A stretch of DNA of 64,000 bases from Vibrio mangrovi (lineage in GTDB: Bacteria; Pseudomonadota; Gammaproteobacteria; Enterobacterales; Vibrionaceae): NCBI RefSeq assembly GCF_024346955.1, contig NZ_AP024883.1, positions 2,728,001 to 2,792,000 of the forward strand, given 5' to 3'. The position numbers and the translations under genes are program-made. Shown in pieces: positions 7,351-15,195 of the stretch (its first letter is position 1; each line of letters begins with the position of its first letter). The notes beneath the pieces are model-generated. The model did not search any database. It saw only the letters and a program-made list of their open reading frames with translations, and had not been told where the DNA came from.

Positions 7351-8388
7351 CTATGGCCACGGGATATGACTCAGACTATCCAGCCCGGCAGACGGGTCAA
7401 GTCCCAAATACAGATTTGCAGCCTGAACTGCCTGACCGGCAGCACCTTTGATTAAATTATCAAGGGAACAGATAGAAAGACACTTGTTATGTTTGACCAC
7501 AGTAGAAACTTCCGCATTATTAGTGCCGCAAACCGTTTTTAACATAGGTGTCTGACCATTGATGAGGTAATAAATAAAAGGAGAATCTTTATAGGTAGAA
7601 AAATAAGTACGCTTCACATCTTTTACGGTAAATCCTTCATTCAGCGTACTATATGCGGTGATATACACACCACGCAGAATATCCAGATCAAATGCGGAAA
7701 AAATAATATCCAACGGTTCATTAGTATATTGTTTTAGCGTTTCTATTTCGGGAAGCTGCACATGATGAAAAGCATCATGTAAACAAAAGTTATTCAGCCG
7801 CTCTGCATATACTGCGGCGGAAATATCCTCATTAAAAGTTGAACCGACCTTCGCTTCAATCAGAATATCGCCTGAAATCATGTGATGGCGAATCAGCGGA
7901 TATAATGCATAGATCGAAGCAGCAGCAATCCCTCCGGGCAGCTGAATCATCGATACCGATAGATCCGGCACCGTCAGTTCCGGGATAAAAAACTGGCATC
8001 GGATACTGGCGGCTAAGTCGGCTGGTGACGAAAGTGTAAAGATGCCATTACGGTCCATCGATTGAAATCCATCTCCACCGCTAAGGTTCAGTATTCGTGT
8101 ACTGTGTTGGCCAAGATCTGGTAACAGTGCCGATAATTTTTCCTGAGGCAGACAGGAAAAAATCAGATCATAGTGATCATCTAACTTATCTAAAGGTAAA
8201 TACCGCAGCATTGGTTGAACACGCTGGTAACGGAATCTTTCATTATAACGTTCAACCAATTCTCCGGATTCAGACTCCGAAGAGATAAAGGTGACACTTA
8301 TATTCGGATGGTAACTGAGTATTCTATATAATTCTCCGCCGACGAAGCTGCTTCCTTCCAGTATTGCAGCACGATAAATTCTATCCAT
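7351..8388 (-). CDS. ArgC-like protein lacking the catalytic cysteine
   Basis: A 345-residue protein whose C-terminus is plainly ArgC (N-acetyl-gamma-glutamyl-phosphate reductase) in type: 'SLDNLIKGAAGQAVQAANL' followed by 'LGLDPSAGL'. The N-terminal nucleotide-binding loop reads GSSFVGGEL in place of GASGYTGAEL. The ArgC active-site motif PGCYPT is PGGIAA here (residues 151-156), so the thiol nucleophile is Gly153, although a histidine in 'FHHVQLPEI' is kept. It cannot be a normal dehydrogenase and is not in an arginine cluster. It may be a binding or regulatory paralogue or a new chemistry. AT-rich surroundings suggest acquisition. Confidence 0.7.
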   Translation of the reverse strand: MDRIYRAAILEGSSFVGGELYRILSYHPNISVTFISSESESGELVERYNERFRYQRVQPMLRYLPLDKLDDHYDLIFSCLPQEKLSALLPDLGQHSTRILNLSGGDGFQSMDRNGIFTLSSPADLAASIRCQFFIPELTVPDLSVSMIQLPGGIAAASIYALYPLIRHHMISGDILIEAKVGSTFNEDISAAVYAERLNNFCLHDAFHHVQLPEIETLKQYTNEPLDIIFSAFDLDILRGVYITAYSTLNEGFTVKDVKRTYFSTYKDSPFIYYLINGQTPMLKTVCGTNNAEVSTVVKHNKCLSICSLDNLIKGAAGQAVQAANLYLGLDPSAGLDSLSHIPWP

Positions 8389-8440
8389 TCTAATCTTATA
8401 TCCTTCTCATGCAGCCGGGCACGTCAATCATGACTGACTT

Positions 8441-8622
8441 TAGGGGCTGTTGACCTTTCGTGATGTTTTTTGCAGCAATTTGTCGTTCATTTAACCAAGA
8501 CAGGTCATGTGAAGTGTAGCGCTCTACATGAACCATGACCTAACGCCGGATAAATGGGTGACAAATGCTGCCCGGCGGGTTCATCTGAACAAAATTCAAC
8601 CACGAAAGATCAACAGCCCCTA
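8441..8622. mobile_element. MITE-like palindromic element flanked by TA
   Basis: The ends are near-perfect inverted repeats: GGGGCTGTTGACCTTTCGTG at 8443-8462 and its complement at 8601-8620, with one mismatch. The dinucleotide TA lies directly outside both ends (8441-8442 and 8621-8622), as expected for a TA-targeting element such as the IS630/mariner type. The two halves remain imperfectly complementary throughout, meeting at GGTCATG (8503-8509)/CATGACC (8534-8540) and TGTAG/CTACA around a CGCT loop. There is no coding capacity. It would form a long RNA hairpin if transcribed. Confidence 0.75.
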
Positions 8623-8994
8623 GAAACCACATGCTATAAATAACCTTCAAAAATTAAATATAAGTGAACATAAGGACATTTCAACGTTATCTCATCATGA
8701 TATTTTTACTCTAACTCATATAGAAAACATATTTACAACTCACGATTAACAGTTAGGAAAAATAACTTAAACAGGCAACAAATAACTTACATGGAATATA
8801 TTCATCCTATGAGTTTTGTATATGAGAATATGCTCAGACAATCATCATTATGATGATTATCCAATGTCTATAAGTCGGGAGGAGTAAAGATGAGAACCGT
8901 CCAATAAACAACAAAGAGATTCATTGGACGGAAAGATATTCTGAACAGAAGGATATCGATTGTATTTACGATGATGTTCTTACCACTGCATCAC
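8623..8994. other. AT-rich gene-free stretch
   Basis: No plausible gene is seen. The stretch is strongly AT-rich. It holds a 9-bp inverted repeat with a 1-base centre, AATCATCAT/ATGATGATT (8860-8878), and the putative ulaG terminator at 8897-8931. The rest shows no recognisable motif. Confidence 0.6.
8897..8931 (-). terminator. Putative terminator downstream of ulaG
   Basis: CCGTCCAAT (8897-8905) pairs with ATTGGACGG (8923-8931). Read on the minus strand, the hairpin is followed by TTCTCATCTTT, a moderate T-rich tail, about 60 bases after the ulaG stop. Confidence 0.55.
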
Positions 8995-10062
8995 TTACAA
9001 AAACGCCTTATACGGTAATTCAGGCTCATCGGTGAAGATATCACGGAAGCCCCGGAAATGCTGATAATGCATCCGGCCTTTGTCTGTCGGATAAGTATAT
9101 TTACCACCAACCTGCCAGAAGAATGGTGCAAAACCGTATTGCAGGCGCTCTTTCTTCATCTGCCACAAGACTTCAATTTCCCGCGGGTCATTCTGGAAGT
9201 TTGCCCAGATATCGTGGTGGAACGGCACAACCACTTCACAGTCCAGCGCTTCGCCGGCACGTAAAATATCTGAAGCGGTCATTTTATCGGTCACACCACG
9301 CGGGTTTTCACCATAAGAAAGTAACGCAACATCAATCTGGTATTCGTTACCATGTCTGGCGTAATAGTTTGAATAGTGCGAATCACCGGAGTGATACACC
9401 GAACCACCGGTGGTTTCAATCAGATAGTTCACGGCACGATCATCCATCCCGTCCAGAATTGCTTTATCGTAAGATGAAACACCTTCTGGCAATGTAACCA
9501 GCGCAGTCCGGTCAAAAGAGTCCAGCACCTTGATCTTCACATCTCCGACTTCGATACAGTCACCGACTTTGGCCACAATGCAGCGCTCCGACGGTACGCC
9601 CCAACTGGTCCAGAGATTGACACAGGCCTGTGGGCCGATAAATTTCACATGCTCACCGCAGTTTTGTAAGACAGCCGCCGCAACATTGACATCAATATGA
9701 TCCGCATGGTCATGAGAAGCCAGAACCGCATCAATCTCTTTAATGGCAAACGGATCCATTACAAAAGGGGAAGTTCTCAGGTTTGGCTGAAGCTCACGCA
9801 CACCGCCCATGCGCATCATCTGATGCTGGTTCTTCATCAGTGCATTTTTCTGCGTTCTTTTTCCGGTGCCGCACCAGAAATCGATCGACAAATTGGTATT
9901 GCCTTCAGTTTTCAGCCAGATGCCGGTACATCCCAGCCACCACATTGAAAAAGTATTCGGCTCGACAACAGTCTTTTCGATTTCTTCGTTCAGCCAGGTT
10001 CCCCACTCAGGGAAAGTACTGAGGATCCACGATTCGCGTGTAATTTCGTTTACCTTGCTCAT
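8995..10062 (-). CDS. ulaG: L-ascorbate-6-phosphate lactonase UlaG
   Basis: UlaG opens the lactone ring of L-ascorbate 6-phosphate to 3-keto-L-gulonate 6-phosphate in the cytoplasm, the first step after PTS uptake. The 355-residue product follows E. coli UlaG along its whole length, including the N-terminal 'ITRESWILSTFPEWG' and the metallo-beta-lactamase metal motif HDHADH, and 'YHSGDSHYSNYYARHGNE'. The start is placed at the ATG beginning MSKVNE, matching the family and preceded by AAAGGTG; the frame stays open 24 codons upstream but without support. It follows ulaR on the same strand with a 112-bp gap, so may have its own promoter. Confidence 0.95.
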   Translation of the reverse strand: MSKVNEITRESWILSTFPEWGTWLNEEIEKTVVEPNTFSMWWLGCTGIWLKTEGNTNLSIDFWCGTGKRTQKNALMKNQHQMMRMGGVRELQPNLRTSPFVMDPFAIKEIDAVLASHDHADHIDVNVAAAVLQNCGEHVKFIGPQACVNLWTSWGVPSERCIVAKVGDCIEVGDVKIKVLDSFDRTALVTLPEGVSSYDKAILDGMDDRAVNYLIETTGGSVYHSGDSHYSNYYARHGNEYQIDVALLSYGENPRGVTDKMTASDILRAGEALDCEVVVPFHHDIWANFQNDPREIEVLWQMKKERLQYGFAPFFWQVGGKYTYPTDKGRMHYQHFRGFRDIFTDEPELPYKAFL

Positions 10063-10174
10063 AACAACACCTTTTATTTCAGATTTATTGTAAATTTTGA
10101 ATGTAGGGAGCCGTGGCGCTTTCACATCAGTCAAAGCACCTGCTAAAAAATTATCGGTTCAGAGTACTGCCGGG

Positions 10175-10930
10175 TTACACCAGAATGACCTGTGTTCCCT
10201 GAGCTTCCAGTGCACTGACAACATTTGCCGGTGCATCTTTTCCCGTGATGACGATATCGATCTTACTGGCCGGGCAGAACATCATGCCGGTCCGCTGACC
10301 GACTTTGGAACTGTCGACTACCACAACCAGCTTATCGATCTGTTCCAGCATTTGCTGTTCTGCGACAGCGGTTAACATATCCGCTTTATACAATCCGTTT
10401 TCCGTCAGCCCTTTTCCGCTGGTAAACATCCAGTGACCGGCATAACCTCCCAATGCATCCGGAGCCGGATTCAGAAAGATATTCTGGGCTTTGTTGTACT
10501 GACCACCGATGATGATGACATCTTCGTGATCCTCATTGATCAGATAACTTGCCAGCGGAAAGTAATTGGTTACGATCTGCACATCCTGTCCGCACAACTG
10601 CTGCCCGAGCATAAACGCAGTTGAACCACAGTTGATCACCACACTATCTCCCGGCTGACACAGCTCGGCAGCACGTCTGGCAATCAGTGATTTTTCCCGG
10701 TAGTGTTCGGTACTGTCGATATTCAGTGGTGTCCACTTCTTCTTTTTACCAACGATACGCTCAGCTCCATTACGGACCTTTCTCAGTTTACCCAGCTCAT
10801 CAAGTTTTGAGATGTCGCGGCGGGCAGTTGCCGGAGAAACATTGAATGCTTCGATAATGTGAGACACATTGATCGATTGTTTCTCTTCCAGCAAAGACAG
10901 AATGCCATGATGTCTCTGGACTTCATTCAT
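10175..10930 (-). CDS. ulaR: DeoR-family repressor UlaR
   Basis: A 251-residue DeoR/GlpR-type repressor, the same length as E. coli UlaR. The N-terminal helix-turn-helix holds 'VSPATARRDISKLDELGKLRKVRNGAE'-like residues at about 30-58 (shown in part: ISKLDELGKLRKVRNG). The C-terminal sensing domain has 'VINCGSTAF' and 'GGQYNKAQ'. The known effector of UlaR is L-ascorbate 6-phosphate. The start was placed at the ATG with AGGGTG upstream; a GTG eight codons earlier is unlikely. Unlike in E. coli, where ulaG is divergent from the transport operon, here ulaR itself is divergent from ulaA. Confidence 0.95.
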   Translation of the reverse strand: MNEVQRHHGILSLLEEKQSINVSHIIEAFNVSPATARRDISKLDELGKLRKVRNGAERIVGKKKKWTPLNIDSTEHYREKSLIARRAAELCQPGDSVVINCGSTAFMLGQQLCGQDVQIVTNYFPLASYLINEDHEDVIIIGGQYNKAQNIFLNPAPDALGGYAGHWMFTSGKGLTENGLYKADMLTAVAEQQMLEQIDKLVVVVDSSKVGQRTGMMFCPASKIDIVITGKDAPANVVSALEAQGTQVILV

Positions 10931-11295
10931 ATGTATCACCCTATTTCTCACCAAGTGATTACTTGTGATTATATTTGATTTGTTTTGATTCTATTGCTCA
11001 TTCGTTTTGATGTCAAATAATACCCAGAAAAAACTGAGTGATAAATCACATAATAATGTAAGTTATTGTTTATAAATAAAAATACCTTTATCTAGTGATC
11101 AGCGTAGCATTTATAGCATCTCATACCGGACAAAATTGATATAAATCAAATCAATCAAAAACAATCATTGAATGATTAAAAATGATTGTTAAAGTCTATC
11201 CCGTGAGCAAAACAAATCGATTCCTGCATATCACATGACGGAATCACTCTGACCTACATCTAACGACAAATACAAATATATCTAGGGGTAAAGAT
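10931..11295. promoter_or_regulatory. Divergent ulaR/ulaA control region
   Basis: This 365-bp AT-rich region holds repeated TTTGATT half-sites on both sides: TTTGATTTGTTTTGATT at 10974-10990, and the opposite orientation at 11144-11158 (AATCAAATCAATCAA). There is also CAAGT-GATT-ACTTG (10952-10965) and the inverted repeat at 11160-11190. The symmetric placement about 170 bp apart would suit repression by looping, as described for E. coli UlaR (established for E. coli, inferred here). Confidence 0.55.
11160..11190. promoter_or_regulatory. Candidate UlaR operator
   Basis: AACAATCATT (11160-11169) and AATGATTGTT (11181-11190) form a perfect 10-bp inverted repeat with an 11-bp spacer that itself holds GAATGATT. 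It lies about 105 bp before the ulaA start. Confidence 0.6.
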
Positions 11296-13056
11296 ATGGA
11301 GTTCTTGTATAACATCTTCTATATTTTTTACAGCCAGGTGATGACCAAAGCCCCGCTACTACTTGGTTTGGTCACTCTTATCGGTTACTGGTTGCTTAAA
11401 AGAGATGCAACGACCATTTTGAAAGGAACGATTAAAACCATCGTTGGTTTTATGCTGGTTCAGGTCGGTGCAGGTACACTGGTTGCAGGTTTTAAACCTG
11501 TGATTGCCAAACTATCCGAATACCACGGTCTAACGGGTTCAGTCATTGATCCATATACGGCGATGATGGCGACCATGGAAACGATGGGTGAACGCTATTC
11601 ATGGGTCGGCTATGCGGTATTGCTGGCGCTGGCCATCAACATTCTTCTGGTTCTGTTCCGCCGCTATACCGGTATCCGCACCATCATGCTGACCGGGCAC
11701 ATCATGTTCCAGCAAGCCGGTCTGATCGCCGTCTTTTACCTCATTACCGGTGCCGGTATGTGGGAAACCATTATCTGTTCAGCCATTCTGATGGCGCTGT
11801 ACTGGGGCATTTCATCCAATATTATGTTCAAACCAACGGAAGCTGTTACCGGCGGAGCCGGATTCTCAATCGGCCACCAGCAACAGGTCGCTTCCTGGAT
11901 TGCCACTAAAGTTGCTCCCAAACTTGGTGACAAAAACGATAGTGTCGATCACCTCAAACTTCCCGGATGGCTGCATATATTCCACGACAGTATCGCGGCC
12001 ACAGCGATTGTCATGACCGTTTTCTTCGGCATTATCCTGCTCTCTTTCGGTCTGGATAACTTACAGGCCATGGCCGGTAAAACTCACTGGACTATTTACA
12101 TTCTCGAAACCGGTCTGAAGTTTGCAGTAGCTATTCAGGTGATCGTTGCCGGGGTACGGATGTTCGTTGCCGAACTCTCTGAGGCATTTAAAGGCATATC
12201 CGAGCGCGTGATTCCCAATGCAGTACTGGCGATTGACTGTGCCGCGATCTATGCGTTCTCTCCGAATGCGATGGTATTTGGTTTCATGTGGGGCGCTATC
12301 GGTCAGTTCACTGCTGTGCTTGCCATGCTGGCTTTCGACGCTCCAATCATGATTATTCCCGGATTTATTCCGATGTTCTTCTCCAATGCCACCATCGGTG
12401 TTTTTGCCAACCACTTCGGCGGCTGGCGTGCAGTGATGAAGATCTGTTTCGTGATGGGCATCATTGAGGTGGTTGGTTCTGCATGGGCAATCGATCTGTT
12501 CAGTCAGTACGGTGCAGAATTCAATGGCTGGATGGGAATGGCTGACTGGGCACTGGTTTTCCCTCCGGTTATGCAGGGATTATCCATGTCTAAACTGTTC
12601 CTCTTCGTGCTGATCGGTTTAGCGGTTGTGTATATGTTCTTCGCGTCAAAACGCCTGCGGGCAGAAGAAGATGCTCAGGGCATGGTTGAAGTCAGTGAAG
12701 AACCCGAAGTACTCGCAGCGGTAGAAAAAGCACTGCAAACCTATGACGGCCAACGCCCGGTCAGCATTCTAGCGGTCTGCGGTAATGGTCAGGGCTCATC
12801 GATGATGATGAAAATGAAGATCGGTAAATATCTGGAGAAAAAAGGTATTCCGCACGTGATGGATTCCTGTGCTGTATCTGACTACAAGTCCAAGCTGGCA
12901 ACCACCGATATCATTGTTTCATCCAGACATCTCTCTGCTGAGATGGATCCGGGAGAAGGTAAGTTTGTCCTTGGCGTACAGAACATGCTGAACCCGAATT
13001 CCTTCGGTGACGAACTGCTGGACATCATCAATAAGAACTTCGCAAATAACAAATAA
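11296..13056 (+). CDS. ulaA: PTS ascorbate permease EIIC-EIIB fusion (UlaA-UlaB)
   Basis: Imports L-ascorbate and phosphorylates it to L-ascorbate 6-phosphate. In E. coli EIIC (UlaA) and EIIB (UlaB) are separate; here one 586-residue chain carries both. Residues about 1-455 are the UlaA-type membrane domain with about ten hydrophobic segments. A charged linker (about 456-485, rich in Glu) leads to an EIIB domain with phosphocysteine Cys495 in ILAVCGNGQGSS. A good ribosome site (AGGGGTAAAG) precedes the ATG. It heads the ula operon on the plus strand. A 7-bp tandem repeat overlaps the stop codon. Confidence 0.95.
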   Translation: MEFLYNIFYIFYSQVMTKAPLLLGLVTLIGYWLLKRDATTILKGTIKTIVGFMLVQVGAGTLVAGFKPVIAKLSEYHGLTGSVIDPYTAMMATMETMGERYSWVGYAVLLALAINILLVLFRRYTGIRTIMLTGHIMFQQAGLIAVFYLITGAGMWETIICSAILMALYWGISSNIMFKPTEAVTGGAGFSIGHQQQVASWIATKVAPKLGDKNDSVDHLKLPGWLHIFHDSIAATAIVMTVFFGIILLSFGLDNLQAMAGKTHWTIYILETGLKFAVAIQVIVAGVRMFVAELSEAFKGISERVIPNAVLAIDCAAIYAFSPNAMVFGFMWGAIGQFTAVLAMLAFDAPIMIIPGFIPMFFSNATIGVFANHFGGWRAVMKICFVMGIIEVVGSAWAIDLFSQYGAEFNGWMGMADWALVFPPVMQGLSMSKLFLFVLIGLAVVYMFFASKRLRAEEDAQGMVEVSEEPEVLAAVEKALQTYDGQRPVSILAVCGNGQGSSMMMKMKIGKYLEKKGIPHVMDSCAVSDYKSKLATTDIIVSSRHLSAEMDPGEGKFVLGVQNMLNPNSFGDELLDIINKNFANNK

Positions 13057-13071
13057 CAAATAACAAATAAC
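13044..13071 (+). repeat. Four tandem AAATAAC heptamers across the ulaA stop
   Basis: Four perfect copies of AAATAAC run from 13044 to 13071 and include the stop codon at 13054-13056. Because the unit is 7 bp, each gain or loss would shift the frame, but a stop occurs in the repeat shortly after, so only the last residues would vary. Confidence 0.85.
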
Positions 13072-13090
13072 ATCATGATTTAACACACAC

Positions 13091-13146
13091 GGGCTTCTGT
13101 CCTCTCATCTCTGTTCAGGAGAACTCCCCCAGAGAGGACAGAGCCC
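13091..13146 (+). other. Intercistronic hairpin between ulaA and ulaC
   Basis: GGGCTTCTGTCCTCTC (13091-13106) pairs with GAGAGGACAGAGCCC (13132-13146) with one bulged base, making a 15-bp stem. No T-run follows. It would suit a processing or mRNA-stabilising structure, or an attenuator, setting ulaA apart from the catabolic genes downstream. Confidence 0.7.
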
Positions 13147-13163
13147 ACACCGGAGACATAACT

Positions 13164-13643
13164 ATGGGACTGAAACAGTCACTCATCGACAACGATTCTA
13201 TCCGCTTACAGGCATCAGCCTCAGACTGGCGTGAAGCCGTCAAAATCGGCACCGATATGCTGATCGCATCCGGTGCAATTCAGCCTTCTTACCACGACGC
13301 CATCATCAGTAGCGTAGAGGAGCTTGGGCCTTATATCGTCATCGCACCGCAACTGGCGATGCCGCATGCCCGCCCGGAAAATGGTGTTATCCGCACCGCT
13401 TTTGCCTTAGTTACTCTGGAAACCCCCGTCTACTTTGTAGGTGAAGATGAACCGGTCGATGTGCTTATCACACTGGCTGGCAGTTCTTCTGATGAACATA
13501 TGGAAGGGCTGATGGAAGTCACTCAGGTGCTGGATGACGAAGAAAGTGAGACCGGGGTTGATCTGGATAAACTGCGCCGTTGCCGGAGCAAAGAAGACGT
13601 ATTACGGGTGATCGACGCAGCACTCGCAGAAGCCGCCGCCTGA
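13164..13643 (+). CDS. ulaC: PTS ascorbate-specific EIIA (UlaC)
   Basis: The phosphocarrier that passes phosphate from HPr to the EIIB domain of the ascorbate permease. The 159-residue chain has the EIIA phospho-histidine His68 in 'QLAMPHARPENGV' and the typical 'DVLITLAGSSSDEHMEGL'. GGAGACATAACT precedes the ATG. It lies 107 bp after ulaA, behind a strong hairpin, and 9 bp before ulaF. Confidence 0.93.
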   Translation: MGLKQSLIDNDSIRLQASASDWREAVKIGTDMLIASGAIQPSYHDAIISSVEELGPYIVIAPQLAMPHARPENGVIRTAFALVTLETPVYFVGEDEPVDVLITLAGSSSDEHMEGLMEVTQVLDDEESETGVDLDKLRRCRSKEDVLRVIDAALAEAAA

Positions 13644-13652
13644 GGAGCCATC

Positions 13653-14363
13653 ATGTCAGATCTGTTCCATCCATACCGGGCCTTAAAACAGAAGGTTCTG
13701 GAAGCAAACCTGAAACTCCCCCGCTACGGGCTGGTCACGTTCACCTGGGGAAACGTATCTGAAATCGACCGGACCACAGGCGTTATTGCAATCAAACCCT
13801 CAGGCGTTGAATACGACGCCATGACTGTCGATGACATCGTCGTCGTCGATCTGGAAGGAAATCTGGTCGAAGGAAAGCTCAGTCCGTCCAGTGACACCGC
13901 AACCCATCTGGAAATTTATAAAGCCTTTCCTCAGGTCGGCGGGATTGTCCATACCCATTCGCGCCACGCGACCATATGGGCACAGGCCGGGCGGGATATT
14001 CCGGCACTCGGCACCACGCATGCCGATTATTTTTATGGCGATATTCCCTGCACCCGTCTGCTGTCCCCGGAAGAAATTGCCGGAGCGTATGAAAAGAATA
14101 CCGGATTGGTGATTGTCGAAACGTTTCACATACGCCATATTGAACCGATGTCTGTCCCCAGTGTAATTGTTGCAGGACATGCACCTTTTTCATGGGGGAT
14201 TGATGCGAACGACGCCGTACATAACGCGGTGGTGTTGGAGGAAATCTCAGCCATGGCGATCTCAACCCGGGCTCTGAATCAGGAGATTACGATTCAACCG
14301 GAGCTTTCCGATAAACATTACCTGCGTAAACATGGCGTAAATGCTTATTACGGACAAAGGTAA
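13653..14363 (+). CDS. ulaF: L-ribulose-5-phosphate 4-epimerase UlaF
   Basis: Converts L-ribulose 5-phosphate to D-xylulose 5-phosphate, the last step of ascorbate breakdown into the pentose phosphate pathway. The 236-residue class-II aldolase-type fold shows the zinc-binding histidines in 'GGIVHTHSRHATIWAQAG' and 'AGHAPFSWG', and the C-terminal 'DKHYLRKHGVNAYYGQ' typical of UlaF/AraD. GAGGAG precedes the ATG. No arabinose genes lie nearby, so the ula paralogue is the right call. It follows ulaC by 9 bp and precedes the HAD gene by 5 bp. Confidence 0.93.
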   Translation: MSDLFHPYRALKQKVLEANLKLPRYGLVTFTWGNVSEIDRTTGVIAIKPSGVEYDAMTVDDIVVVDLEGNLVEGKLSPSSDTATHLEIYKAFPQVGGIVHTHSRHATIWAQAGRDIPALGTTHADYFYGDIPCTRLLSPEEIAGAYEKNTGLVIVETFHIRHIEPMSVPSVIVAGHAPFSWGIDANDAVHNAVVLEEISAMAISTRALNQEITIQPELSDKHYLRKHGVNAYYGQR

Positions 14364-14368
14364 CCCAC

Positions 14369-15190
14369 ATGTATAAAGTGCTTGCATTAGATTTGGACGG
14401 CACCGTGCTGACGAACGAACATACCATTCATCCTGAAGTGAAAAAGGCGATTCAGGAGGTTCAGGACCAATGTCATGTCCTCATCGTCACCGGTCGTCAC
14501 CACACCGCAGCAAAACCCTACTATCTTGAGCTGGGGCTGAATACCCCGATTATTTGCTGCAACGGGACTTATGTTTACGACTATCAGACCGACTCCGTGT
14601 TGCAATATGACGCGGTCGATAAAGCCGATGCACTGAAGTTCATCGATCTGGCAAATCAGTACCAAATGAAAATGGTTCTGTATGTCACGCATACCATGAA
14701 CTACTCCAAACATAATCCGATTGCCTATATGGAAGCACTGGAGAAATGGGCCAGCCAATACCCTGAATCGATTCGTCCTCAGATTCACCGGATTGACTCG
14801 TTCCATGAATTAGTAGAACAGGCAGATCACGTCTGGAAATTCGTTGTCGAAGGCCTGCCCAGCTCTGTCGAACGCCTCTCGGAACACCCTTGGGTGAAAG
14901 AGAAGTTCAACGGAGAACTGTCCTGGTCGAATCGCATCGATTTTGCAGCCAAAGGCAATACCAAAGGCAAACGACTGGCCGAATATGTAGCAGCACTGGG
15001 ATACGATGCGAACCATGTCATCGCCATCGGTGATAATCACAACGATATCTCAATGCTAACCTATGCCGGGCTGGGCGTTGCTATGCACAATGCCGACGAC
15101 ACGGTGAAATCTCACGCCAAACAGATCTGTCTGACCGATAACAACGGAGATGGCATCGCTCATCTCATACGACAGAAAATTCAAGGATAA
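14369..15190 (+). CDS. Cof-type HAD phosphatase inside the ula operon
   Basis: A 273-residue haloacid dehalogenase-superfamily phosphatase of the Cof/YidA (IIB cap) group. Motif I is DLDGT with Asp8 and Asp10, motif III includes the 'KGNTKGKRL' lysine, and motif IV is GDNHND. These enzymes dephosphorylate sugar phosphates in the cytoplasm. It is tightly packed between ulaF and ulaD (5-bp gaps), so it should be coexpressed; it may remove an inhibitory or dead-end sugar phosphate. E. coli ula lacks it, while V. cholerae has a similar gene in its ula cluster (memory). Confidence 0.88.
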   Translation: MYKVLALDLDGTVLTNEHTIHPEVKKAIQEVQDQCHVLIVTGRHHTAAKPYYLELGLNTPIICCNGTYVYDYQTDSVLQYDAVDKADALKFIDLANQYQMKMVLYVTHTMNYSKHNPIAYMEALEKWASQYPESIRPQIHRIDSFHELVEQADHVWKFVVEGLPSSVERLSEHPWVKEKFNGELSWSNRIDFAAKGNTKGKRLAEYVAALGYDANHVIAIGDNHNDISMLTYAGLGVAMHNADDTVKSHAKQICLTDNNGDGIAHLIRQKIQG

Positions 15191-15195
15191 ATCTC

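Noticed and set aside
10063..10134. 24-codon N-terminal extension of UlaG
   Set aside because: Not present in the family, and a good ribosome site lies directly before the internal ATG.
11038..11049. GTGATAAATCAC palindrome as a CRP site for the ula operon
   Set aside because: The spacing between GTGA and TCAC is 4, while CRP needs 6 between TGTGA and TCACA. It may be another operator but not a normal CRP box.
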